Positions 6,166 to 12,826 of a stretch of DNA of 16,298 nt are shown here, piece by piece. The notes under the pieces were generated by a model, which was not told the origin of the DNA, searched no databases, and worked only from the letters and a program-made list of their open reading frames with translations. A program made the translations under genes and the position numbers. Numbering within the stretch: the first letter of the stretch is position 1; the number at the start of each line of letters is the position of its first letter. Origin of the DNA: JANYGM01 sp043764015. Its GTDB lineage: Bacteria > Bacteroidota > Bacteroidia > Cytophagales > Thermonemataceae. The DNA lies in NCBI GenBank assembly GCA_043764015.1, contig JAYUKY010000039.1, forward strand, positions 1 through 16,298. Direction: 5' to 3'.

Positions 6166-7599
6166 TTATTCTGCAATAGACAATTTTAGTGTATTAGTAC
6201 GTTGTTTTTTACCAATTGGCATACTTGCAAGATTGATAAAAATATCTCCTTTTTTGATATAATTATTTTCTAATAAAATCCCCTGCACATCATCAAAAGT
6301 TTCGTCTGTGGTTTCGTATTTATCATAAAAAATAGCCCTCACACCCCAAATAAGGTTCATTGTATTAAGTAAAGGGCGGTTTCCTGTAAAAATAAAAATG
6401 TTTGCTTCTGGTCTGTGGCTAGCAATTTGCAGGGCGGTATAACCCGAGTTTGTCATTCCAATAATAGCTTTTGCGCCAGTTTCTTTGGCAAGTCTGCAAG
6501 CAGAGGCAACAAGGCTATCACTTGTAAAACTTTTAGAAGAAATATCCAAATCAAAGTTTTGGTGATAGATTTTAAAGATTTTTTCCTCCACCATTTGAAT
6601 AGTTTTTGCCATACTTTTTACCACCAAAATAGGATATTTTCCGCTTGCCGTTTCTGCACTCAACATCAACGCATCAGCACCATCAACAACAGCATTGGCA
6701 ATGTCGTTGGTTTCTGCACGAGTTGGGCGAGGGTTTTCTATCATACTTTCCATCATTTGTGTTGCAATAATAACAGGTTTGGCAGCTTTTTTGGCTTTAT
6801 TGACAATCATTTTCTGAAAAATAGGCACTTCTTCTGCCACCATTTCCACGCCCAAATCACCACGAGCCACCATCACACCATCAGAAACCTTAATAATTTC
6901 ATCAATATTTTTAATGGCTTCAGGTTTTTCTATTTTGGCAATAAGTTTAGGAAATTTGCCTTTTTGTTGCACCAAATGACGCAAAAGCAGAATATCAGTC
7001 GCAGAACGTACAAATGACAACGCAATCCATTCTATGTCGTATTGTAAGCCAAAATACAAATCTTCTGTATCTTTTTCAGTCAGAGAAGGAGAAGAAACGT
7101 CAGTTGCAGGCAAATTGATACCTTTTTTAGACTTCAACATTCCACCATAAATGACTTCTGTCGTTACATCTCTGTCTGTTTTGCTGATAACTTTGAGTTC
7201 TATCTTGCCATCATCAATAAGGATAGATTCTCCAATTTTGACATCTTTTGGGAGCATTTTGTAGGTGGTGCTGATGCGTTCTGCATTACCTAAGATTTTC
7301 TCTGTGGTAATGACAAGCGTTTGCCCAGCTTCTATCAAAACGCCATTATTTTCCATATCATTGGTACGGATTTTAGGACCTTGCAAATCTTGCAAAATAC
7401 AGAGTGTTAAATCATTTTCAGCGTTGAGTTCTCTGATAAAACCAATCACTTTGGCGTGTTCCTCGTGTGTTCCGTGAGAGAAATTAAGCCTAAAAACATC
7501 AACGCCAGCACGAGCAAGAGCAAGAAGTTGTTCTTTGGTATTGCAGGCAGGACCAACGGTAGCCACAATTTTTGATTTGTTGAAAGAAGGAGTTTCCAT
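6166..7599 (-). CDS. pyk: Pyruvate kinase
   Basis: A 477-residue cytoplasmic glycolytic enzyme converting phosphoenolpyruvate and ADP to pyruvate and ATP. The N-terminal SKIVATVGPA segment and RLNFSHG (Arg37, Asn39) open the barrel. DLQGPKIRT (71-79) is the substrate-loop motif. Lys222 and Glu224 in AKIEKPEA and Asp248 in ARGDLGVE form the catalytic and metal site, Thr280 in ATQMMES is catalytic, and the ENPRPTRAETNDIANAV signature follows. The C-terminal allosteric domain (about 345-477) is present and there is no extra PEP-utiliser domain, so it is the standard length. It is separated from the upstream minus-strand gene by a terminator and a heptamer-repeat leader, so it is probably transcribed alone. 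Confidence 0.97.
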   Translation of the reverse strand: METPSFNKSKIVATVGPACNTKEQLLALARAGVDVFRLNFSHGTHEEHAKVIGFIRELNAENDLTLCILQDLQGPKIRTNDMENNGVLIEAGQTLVITTEKILGNAERISTTYKMLPKDVKIGESILIDDGKIELKVISKTDRDVTTEVIYGGMLKSKKGINLPATDVSSPSLTEKDTEDLYFGLQYDIEWIALSFVRSATDILLLRHLVQQKGKFPKLIAKIEKPEAIKNIDEIIKVSDGVMVARGDLGVEMVAEEVPIFQKMIVNKAKKAAKPVIIATQMMESMIENPRPTRAETNDIANAVVDGADALMLSAETASGKYPILVVKSMAKTIQMVEEKIFKIYHQNFDLDISSKSFTSDSLVASACRLAKETGAKAIIGMTNSGYTALQIASHRPEANIFIFTGNRPLLNTMNLIWGVRAIFYDKYETTDETFDDVQGILLENNYIKKGDIFINLASMPIGKKQRTNTLKLSIAE

Positions 7600-7601
7600 T
7601 T

Positions 7602-7649
7602 TGAGTTGTGAGTTGTGAACTAGCAGTCGCTAGTGTGAATTGTGAGTTG
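7602..7649. repeat. Heptamer array and hairpin abutting the pyk start
   Basis: Units TGAGTTG (7602-7608), TGAGTTG (7609-7615), TGAACTA (7616-7622), TGAATTG (7636-7642) and TGAGTTG (7643-7649) begin 2 bp before the pyk start codon. A perfect stem ACTAGC (7619-7624)/GCTAGT (7629-7634) interrupts the array. In the pyk sense strand the units read CAACTCA. Confidence 0.65.
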
Positions 7650-7762
7650 AATACAAAACACTTATTTTTTGCAATTACGCAAAAATTATCTCCAAAAACA
7701 ACCCAAAAACAAATAAACAACAAAAAGATAATAAGAATACGCAAAACAAAAAGCACAAAAAA

Positions 7763-7791
7763 AGACTTTACCGCCAAGAGCTGTAAAGTCT
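7763..7791 (-). terminator. Rho-independent terminator upstream of pyk
   Basis: AGACTTTAC (7763-7771) and GTAAAGTCT (7783-7791) form a perfect 9-bp stem with an 11-nt loop. A T-run follows on the minus strand. It lies about 105 bp past the stop of the 7898-9238 gene and should isolate pyk from it. The remaining A-rich DNA between 7650 and 7897 shows nothing else clear. Confidence 0.75.
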
Positions 7792-7897
7792 AAAACCTAA
7801 CTAATCAAAAACTTACAATTATGAAAACTTATAATTGAACTCCAAATGTACGTAAAAGGTTTTACTTATGCAAATGTTTGGTAAAAAATAGTATAAT

Positions 7898-9238
7898 TTA
7901 CTCGCTCAAAGTGGTTGTTTTCTCTTTAAATACAATTCCTAGCGTAGCAAGCTCCAATAATATTGGCTCATAAATTTCTTTTGTAAGTGGCAAACATACA
8001 CCTTTTGAAGAGATTTTATTATTCAAAATAAGTTTTGCCGCAATGCCCAAAGGCAAACCAACAGTTTTTGCCATTGCCGTATGTGTGGTGTCTTCTCCTA
8101 ATACTACAAGTTCAGAAGTGCAAAGTTTGTGAGCGTTTCCCTTCTTAAAACCAATTTGGTGTTGCATTACAATCATATCTTTGTCAGTATCTTGTAAAGT
8201 CCATTTTTCTTCTAAAATATGTTGCAAAATTTGCGCTGGTGTTGCCATTTCTGTTGGAAATAGTTGTGGCGGGAAATCAATTATTTTGCCTTCAAAAAGC
8301 CCTAACCAAGCTAATTTTTCTATTTCGTCAGAATGTTGTGCAAGCTTTAGGTATTCATAACTTGTTTGGTTATCAGGCAAAAATGAATGCAAAAAATCAT
8401 AATAAGTAAGATTTCTTGTGCTGATTTTTGTGATGTTGTCTGTCATTCCGAGTTGTACAAAGCAGTTCCACGCACTACAAAAGCTTTTTCTACGCAAAGT
8501 GCCACGTAAAATTGTTCTTGCATTTTCCAGCCTATACACATTTTGATAACCCAAAGAATCACGGTTGGCATAGCCTTCAAACTCTCCAAAACCATCAATT
8601 TTGAACTGTTCTACACGAGAAAACAACTTATGATAGGGAATGTATTTGTGTGTGCCATTTTCTAGATATTTTGCCACGCTTTGCCCTGCAAGTACAACAT
8701 TCTGAGGATTCCAAGTAAATTTATAATTCCAAGGATTATTATCACTTTCAGGCGCAATAAGTCCGCCTGTATATGATTTAAACGTGGTTATTTCGTGTCC
8801 TTCTTCTCTCAAATTGTCCAAAATTTGCATAGCAGAAAGGTGGTCTATTCCTGGGTCAAGCCCAATTTCATTCAAAAAAAGCAAACCTTTTTTCTTCACA
8901 TCAGCATCTAACAAACGCATTTCATCAGAAACATAAGACGCTGTAAGCAGGTTTTTAGAGAGTTCTAAACAGATTTTGGCAACTTTTATATGCAAAAATG
9001 GCGGCAAAAGCGAGATAACCAAATCTTGTTTGCTGATAATATCTTTGGCAGTTACTTCGTTGTTTGCATCAAAAATAATACCTCTAAGGTGTGGATAAGG
9101 CTGTATTTTCTCTTCTACAAGTGTAACATTATTGTCGGCTATGATAATTTGCCAGCCTTGTGTGGGCGCATTCTGTGCGAGATAGCGTATAAGTGAGGAC
9201 GCAGAACGCCCTGCACCAATCAGAAGTATATTTTTCAT
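7898..9238 (-). CDS. Saccharopine dehydrogenase family oxidoreductase
   Basis: A 446-residue NAD(P)-dependent enzyme of the saccharopine dehydrogenase/reductase (LYS9-like) family. An N-terminal Rossmann fold starts at KNILLIGAGRSASS, with a beta-2 acidic end in IIIADN (about 31-36). The family motif NEIGLDPGIDHLSAM (123-137) and the substrate-domain segment SYTGGLIAPESDNNPWNYKF (155-174) follow. Saccharopine reductases act between aminoadipate semialdehyde, glutamate and saccharopine. In bacteria that make lysine through DapA, such an enzyme is more likely used in lysine breakdown. No lysine-ketoglutarate reductase is adjacent, so the direction and exact substrate are inference. The ATG is preceded by a repeat leader. 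Family membership is firm. Confidence 0.88.
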   Translation of the reverse strand: MKNILLIGAGRSASSLIRYLAQNAPTQGWQIIIADNNVTLVEEKIQPYPHLRGIIFDANNEVTAKDIISKQDLVISLLPPFLHIKVAKICLELSKNLLTASYVSDEMRLLDADVKKKGLLFLNEIGLDPGIDHLSAMQILDNLREEGHEITTFKSYTGGLIAPESDNNPWNYKFTWNPQNVVLAGQSVAKYLENGTHKYIPYHKLFSRVEQFKIDGFGEFEGYANRDSLGYQNVYRLENARTILRGTLRRKSFCSAWNCFVQLGMTDNITKISTRNLTYYDFLHSFLPDNQTSYEYLKLAQHSDEIEKLAWLGLFEGKIIDFPPQLFPTEMATPAQILQHILEEKWTLQDTDKDMIVMQHQIGFKKGNAHKLCTSELVVLGEDTTHTAMAKTVGLPLGIAAKLILNNKISSKGVCLPLTKEIYEPILLELATLGIVFKEKTTTLSE

Positions 9239-9240
9239 TT

Positions 9241-9296
9241 TGATGTATGATGTATGTATGATGTATGTATGATGTATTTTAATTGTGAATTAAAAT
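9241..9296. repeat. TGATGTA repeats and hairpin upstream of the dehydrogenase gene
   Basis: TGATGTA occurs at 9241, 9248, 9259 and 9270, giving steps of 7, 11 and 11 bp. ATTTTAATT (9276-9284) then pairs with AATTAAAAT (9288-9296) around a 3-nt loop. In the sense direction of the 7898-9238 gene the repeat reads TACATCA and ends 2 bp before the start codon. Confidence 0.65.
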
Positions 9297-9390
9297 ATCA
9301 TTATCAACACAAAAATAAGAATAATCAAAGAATAATCTTACAATAATCTTAGAATGAAAGTTATTTTTTTATTTTACGCAATAAAAATAA

Positions 9391-9424
9391 AAAACCTTCT
9401 CTAATATTGATTAGAGAAGGTTTT
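9391..9424 (-). terminator. Rho-independent terminator of the rhodopsin gene
   Basis: AAAACCTTCTCTAAT (9391-9405) and ATTAGAGAAGGTTTT (9410-9424) form a perfect 15-bp stem with a 4-nt loop. It starts 21 bp after the rhodopsin stop codon on the minus strand and is followed by a T-rich stretch. It makes the rhodopsin gene monocistronic. Confidence 0.92.
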
Positions 9425-9445
9425 GATTAGAAAAATAAAGAGAAA

Positions 9446-10180
9446 TTATGCTTGTTCTCCTTCAGAACGGCTCAAAGCATAGATAACTAGCCCAAAACCA
9501 ATCTTGTTGATGGCATCACCTATGTTATAGACAATGTCCATTGCAGCACTTGCAGCAGCTCTGTTTGCTACAATTTCCATACCAAACAAACCACCTTTTG
9601 TACCAAGAATGTAGCCTAATGGGTAGATTGCCCAACCCACTAAAACAAACCAACCAAGTGCTTTGTTAGCACTTGCCACCGCTGGACTTGAAGCCGTTGC
9701 AAGTGTTGCCACTTCACCAAACCAAACCAAATACACAATATAGAAGTATGCAGCACCACTAAGTGCGCCCCAAACCCAGCTAATTGTTTCATTTGGATAG
9801 ATTCCTTCACCAATGTAACCTGTTACAAGCATCACTACTGAGGCTGCAATAAGTTTCCAAAGCAAGTCAATTTTTGCACCCGCTTTTTTGGTGATAAGAT
9901 AAAATTCTACGCACATCAAAGGTACTGTAAGCAACCAATCAACGTATCTGAAGAATGTTGGAGAAGCATTGTTTTCTAGGTTGTAGCCCCTCATGTAGTA
10001 GTAATGTACTGCTGCAATGAAAGTGATAATACCAGAAACCAGGACTGAAGTCCTCCATTTTTGTGACGTGTTTCCGACTTCAAAGAAGAAGAAAACTGAT
10101 GCTGCCATCATAGCCATTGTTCCAATAAAGAACGTGAAAGCTACATAGTTGTCAGTAGCAATTAAGGTGAGTTGTACCAT
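9446..10180 (-). CDS. Proteorhodopsin, light-driven proton pump
   Basis: A 244-residue seven-helix microbial rhodopsin of the inner membrane. Numbering from the ATG, Asp81 (primary acceptor), Thr85 and Glu92 (donor) in RYVDWLLTVPLMCVEFYL form the DTE motif of outward proton pumps, matching Asp97, Thr101 and Glu108 of green proteorhodopsin. His59 in HYYYMRG matches His75. Lys226 in GDAINKIGFG carries retinal, with counterion Asp222. Met89 takes the colour-tuning position 105, where Met or Leu predicts green absorption. Gly138 aligns with bacteriorhodopsin Trp138, as in antenna-binding xanthorhodopsin. An in-frame TTG at 10195 would add five residues; the ATG is preferred. No retinal-synthesis gene (blh, crt) is in the window. 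The gene is monocistronic and divergent from a PP2C phosphatase. Family and pump type are firm; antenna binding is inference. Confidence 0.96.
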   Translation of the reverse strand: MVQLTLIATDNYVAFTFFIGTMAMMAASVFFFFEVGNTSQKWRTSVLVSGIITFIAAVHYYYMRGYNLENNASPTFFRYVDWLLTVPLMCVEFYLITKKAGAKIDLLWKLIAASVVMLVTGYIGEGIYPNETISWVWGALSGAAYFYIVYLVWFGEVATLATASSPAVASANKALGWFVLVGWAIYPLGYILGTKGGLFGMEIVANRAAASAAMDIVYNIGDAINKIGFGLVIYALSRSEGEQA

Positions 10181-10201
10181 TGTTTTAAAAATCAAGTAGT
10201 T

Positions 10202-10233
10202 AAAAGATAATTGAAATTAACATATTGCAATAT
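10202..10233 (-). promoter_or_regulatory. Putative rhodopsin promoter with overlapping palindrome
   Basis: On the minus strand TTG (10228-10230) lies 18 nt before TATCTTTT (10202-10209), one mismatch from TAnnTTTG, which would start transcription about 15 bp before the ATG. A perfect 12-bp palindrome, ATATTGCAATAT (10222-10233), covers the -33 element and is a candidate operator. Confidence 0.4.
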
Positions 10234-10371
10234 ATTGTTATAATAACAGAATGTGCTTTCTTTTGTTTGAAAAATTACATTATTTTTATAAATATTTGTA
10301 TTATACACATACGAAAGTAATTTTGGGATTTTTCTAAAGCATCTTAAATTAGCAAAATATGCCTTTAAATA

Positions 10372-10395
10372 GACAAGGGGGCATTCTCCCTTGTC
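10372..10395. repeat. GC-rich hairpin between the divergent rhodopsin and PP2C genes
   Basis: GACAAGGG (10372-10379) and CCCTTGTC (10388-10395) are perfect inverted repeats. The stem can extend inward to ten pairs with one G-T pair and a 4-nt loop. No T-run follows on either strand, so it is not an obvious terminator. It is GC-rich against AT-rich surroundings and lies about 190 bp from the rhodopsin start. Confidence 0.5.
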
Positions 10396-10487
10396 AAAGA
10401 TGTTACACGAAAATTTATAAAACCCCAAAAGCACATTCCGAAATGTATATATTACTATTGAAAAAAATATTGATTTAATCAAAAAAT

Positions 10488-10507
10488 ACTCTTCAAACCT
10501 AAGGTTT
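10488..10507 (+). repeat. 20-nt repeat, left copy
   Basis: ACTCTTCAAACCTAAGGTTT is found again in inverted orientation at 12799-12818 with one mismatch at the centre. The two copies bracket the PP2C phosphatase gene. The 3' part is a palindrome (AAACCTAAGGTTT). Confidence 0.6.
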
Positions 10508-10534
10508 TAACAATGTTTTTTTGATTTTGATTTC

Positions 10535-10602
10535 ATTAGGTGCTATACATTCTAAAAATAATTAGGTAACAACACAATAAAACCATTATATTTGCCTAAT
10601 TA
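10535..10602 (+). promoter_or_regulatory. PP2C-gene promoter with candidate operator sites
   Basis: TATATTTG (10587-10594) matches the Bacteroidetes -7 consensus TAnnTTTG exactly, 34 bp before the start codon; no good -33 TTG is seen. The inverted repeat TAATTAGG (10559-10566) and CCTAATTA (10595-10602) brackets the -7 element. A further ATTAGGT lies at 10535-10541. The arrangement suggests regulator binding over the promoter. Confidence 0.5.
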
Positions 10603-10628
10603 GTCAATAAAAAACCAAAAAACTCTAA

Positions 10629-12665
10629 ATGTCTAGGTTCGCACCAAAATTAGATTCTTTCCTTTTAGCTAATATTCTTACATGGGTATTTTTGCTTACT
10701 ATCAACACCACTATTTATTTGTTTTTGAGTATTGGTAGTGAGTCTTGGAACTTCAGTATTGGCTCGTATTTTCAAGGAATTTTACTTAATATTTTCTTCC
10801 TTGTTGTATTTTTTGCTTTGCGTTATTTTACAGAAAAAGACAAGGAATATAACCCATTAGGGCTGCTTAGGCAAGCTTTTTGGGTGGGGCTTATTGGCGT
10901 GTTTGCCTCTGTTTTGGTAGAAAGTTTGCTTGTTGTTTTTGGGAGTAATCTATTTAGTAGTGGGGTGAAAAAAATCAACTTTTTTTATAATTTTAATAGT
11001 TTGTTTTTCACTGTTTTTGTGAATTATTTGTTCTTTATTTTTAAAAATCTTACATCAAATCAAGCAGGAACACGCACCCTTTATGTATGGAATATTTTTC
11101 AATATTTGCTTTTTGGTTGTCTTATTTTTAATTTTTTTCAGATAGATTTACTACAAATTCCTACTATGATTGCACTAGGGATTTTATTTATTTTTAGTGC
11201 TTATTTGTCTGGAAATATGCGTTGGGTGGCTTATTTACGAAGTTTTCAGAAGATACAAGCCATTGGGGTTCTACTAGGAATTTTGCTTATTGCTGCTTAT
11301 TTTTTGTTTATTATTGGGATTTATTATGACCAAAAAATAATTAGTTCTGACCTTGCGTATAGCACTTATATTTTTGGAATGTTGGGTTTTGTGTTGCTTT
11401 ATGGCGTTTTCTCTTTACTTGTTTTGGCTTTTAATTTGCCCACTACGGCGGTTTTTGAACAAAAACTTGATGCTATTTTTGCCTTCCAAAAACTCACCCA
11501 ATCTATGCAAATGGACACAAATGAGGAAGAAATTTATAGCGCACTTCTCCAAAATTCGCTTAATATTACCAGTGCGCAAGCAGGTTACATTGAAGTAATA
11601 GGAGAAAATAACAATCCTACTACTTATATAAAACAAGGCATAGATAATGCTATTTTTGAGGAAATAAATGAAATTTTTATACAAAACGCAGAAAAAAATA
11701 TCACAAAAAATAGTAAACAAGAAGCACTAGAAAATATTGGCTTTGAGTCGTTTTTAAGCAAAAATTTGTTGGCTCGTAATGAAACTATTGCAACAATGAT
11801 GCTTTTCAAACAACAGCCTAATGGCTTTAATGAAGAACAAAAAGAACTTATTGAAGCCTTCACAAGGCAAACCAGCATCACGCTTGAAAATAGTCGTTTG
11901 TTTTCACAAGCCATTGATAATGAAGGGCTTAAAAAAGAAATGGCTATTGCCACAAAAGTACAACAGTCGCTTTTACCCAAAAATTTTAACATCAGTCCAC
12001 ATTTTGAACTAGATGCGTTTTCGTTTTCTGCCCGAGAAGTAGGGGGAGATTATTATGATATTTTTCCTGTGAATGAACACCAAAATTTTATTATTATTGG
12101 TGATGTGTCAGGGAAAGGTACAAATGCGGCTTTTAATATGGCGCAAATGAAAGGTATTTTTCAGAGTTTTGCGCATATGGAACTCTCCGTAAGGCAGTTT
12201 TTGTGGTATGCAAATATGGCAATAAGTAGATGTTTGGAAAAAAGTTCATTTATTACGGTTACACTGATGCTTATTGATACAGAAACGCAAAAAATTACTA
12301 TTACACGTGCTGGGCATTGTCCTACGCTGTATTTTAGTGACCAAACTGGGCAAAGTAACTATTTGGAAGATAAGGGTTTAGGGCTGGGAATTGTACGTGA
12401 TAAAAAATTTGCAAAATTCATCAAAACAATGGATATTCATTATAAAAGTAATGATATGATGCTTCTATACACAGACGGACTGACAGAGGCGCACAACCCT
12501 GCACGTGACGAATACGGCTACGAAAATCTTAAAAACTTTTTTGATGAAAATAAAAATATGCCTTTGAAAGCCTTTCACGACAAACTTACTACTGAAATAA
12601 TGCAATTTTGTACTCCCAATCCTCCTGATGATGACTGTACTTCTATCATTATTAGGTTTAAATAG
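10629..12665 (+). CDS. Membrane-anchored GAF-PP2C (SpoIIE-type) serine phosphatase
   Basis: A 678-residue signalling protein. Residues 1-270 hold about eight hydrophobic helices (near 11-33, 48-66, 82-106, 118-139, 152-172, 177-195, 209-233 and 243-269) with no recognised ligand-binding motif. Residues about 295-425 look like a GAF sensor domain ending in FTRQTSITLENSRLFSQA. After a helical linker with QQSLLP (445-450), residues 460-678 form a SpoIIE/PP2C phosphatase: REVGGDYYDIF (Asp474), IGDVSGKGTNAA (Asp492), AGHCPTLY, YTDGLTEAHN (Asp616) and DDDCTSII (667-674). All metal-binding acidic motifs are present, so it is probably active. Such phosphatases usually dephosphorylate anti-anti-sigma or related STAS proteins; no partner is encoded here. 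It is divergent from the rhodopsin gene. Target and stimulus are unknown. Confidence 0.92.
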   Translation: MSRFAPKLDSFLLANILTWVFLLTINTTIYLFLSIGSESWNFSIGSYFQGILLNIFFLVVFFALRYFTEKDKEYNPLGLLRQAFWVGLIGVFASVLVESLLVVFGSNLFSSGVKKINFFYNFNSLFFTVFVNYLFFIFKNLTSNQAGTRTLYVWNIFQYLLFGCLIFNFFQIDLLQIPTMIALGILFIFSAYLSGNMRWVAYLRSFQKIQAIGVLLGILLIAAYFLFIIGIYYDQKIISSDLAYSTYIFGMLGFVLLYGVFSLLVLAFNLPTTAVFEQKLDAIFAFQKLTQSMQMDTNEEEIYSALLQNSLNITSAQAGYIEVIGENNNPTTYIKQGIDNAIFEEINEIFIQNAEKNITKNSKQEALENIGFESFLSKNLLARNETIATMMLFKQQPNGFNEEQKELIEAFTRQTSITLENSRLFSQAIDNEGLKKEMAIATKVQQSLLPKNFNISPHFELDAFSFSAREVGGDYYDIFPVNEHQNFIIIGDVSGKGTNAAFNMAQMKGIFQSFAHMELSVRQFLWYANMAISRCLEKSSFITVTLMLIDTETQKITITRAGHCPTLYFSDQTGQSNYLEDKGLGLGIVRDKKFAKFIKTMDIHYKSNDMMLLYTDGLTEAHNPARDEYGYENLKNFFDENKNMPLKAFHDKLTTEIMQFCTPNPPDDDCTSIIIRFK

Positions 12666-12710
12666 GTTTGATTTCTACTGTAAATTTTAAGAATTGTATG
12701 ATACGCAATA

Positions 12711-12773
12711 TTCAACACTCAAACCTCAATATTTAATACTGAAATCTCAAGATTTAACGTGTAAACTCTAAAT
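12711..12773. repeat. Degenerate heptamer array after the PP2C gene
   Basis: About nine 7-bp units in register: TTCAACA, CTCAAAC, CTCAATA, TTTAATA, CTGAAAT, CTCAAGA, TTTAACG, TGTAAAC and TCTAAAT. Divergence between units is high, but the 7-bp phase is kept. Unlike the other arrays, it does not lead into a start codon. Confidence 0.5.
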
Positions 12774-12787
12774 AGTCAATAAACAAA

Positions 12788-12822
12788 AAGCACTTTTTAA
12801 ACCTAAGGTTTGAAGAGTGCTT
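12788..12822 (-). terminator. Terminator of the MBL-fold gene, containing right copy of the 20-nt repeat
   Basis: AAGCACT (12788-12794) pairs with AGTGCTT (12816-12822), and AAACC (12799-12803) with GGTTT (12107-shifted counterpart at 12807-12811). On the minus strand the stem is followed by a T-run, 5 bp after the stop codon at 12827. The segment 12799-12818 is the inverted copy of the repeat at 10488-10507. Confidence 0.75.
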
Positions 12823-12826
12823 GTAG

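Noticed and set aside
6415..7017. 200-codon plus-strand ORF opposite pyk
   Set aside because: It is antisense to conserved pyruvate kinase motifs and its product is dominated by His, Phe, Asn and Cys, typical of a shadow frame.
7608..7793. 61-codon plus-strand ORF between pyk and the dehydrogenase gene
   Set aside because: It is composed of heptamer-repeat and A-rich intergenic DNA, including the terminator stem; Lys/Thr/Gln-rich with no family resemblance.
10181..10195. TTG start adding five residues to the rhodopsin
   Set aside because: The ATG at 10180 gives a normal proteorhodopsin N-terminus and fits the inferred transcription start near 10195.
10192..10482. 96-codon minus-strand ORF upstream of the rhodopsin gene
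   Set aside because: It covers the rhodopsin promoter, palindrome and GC-rich hairpin, and the product looks like random AT-rich translation (Asn, Tyr, Phe, Ile).
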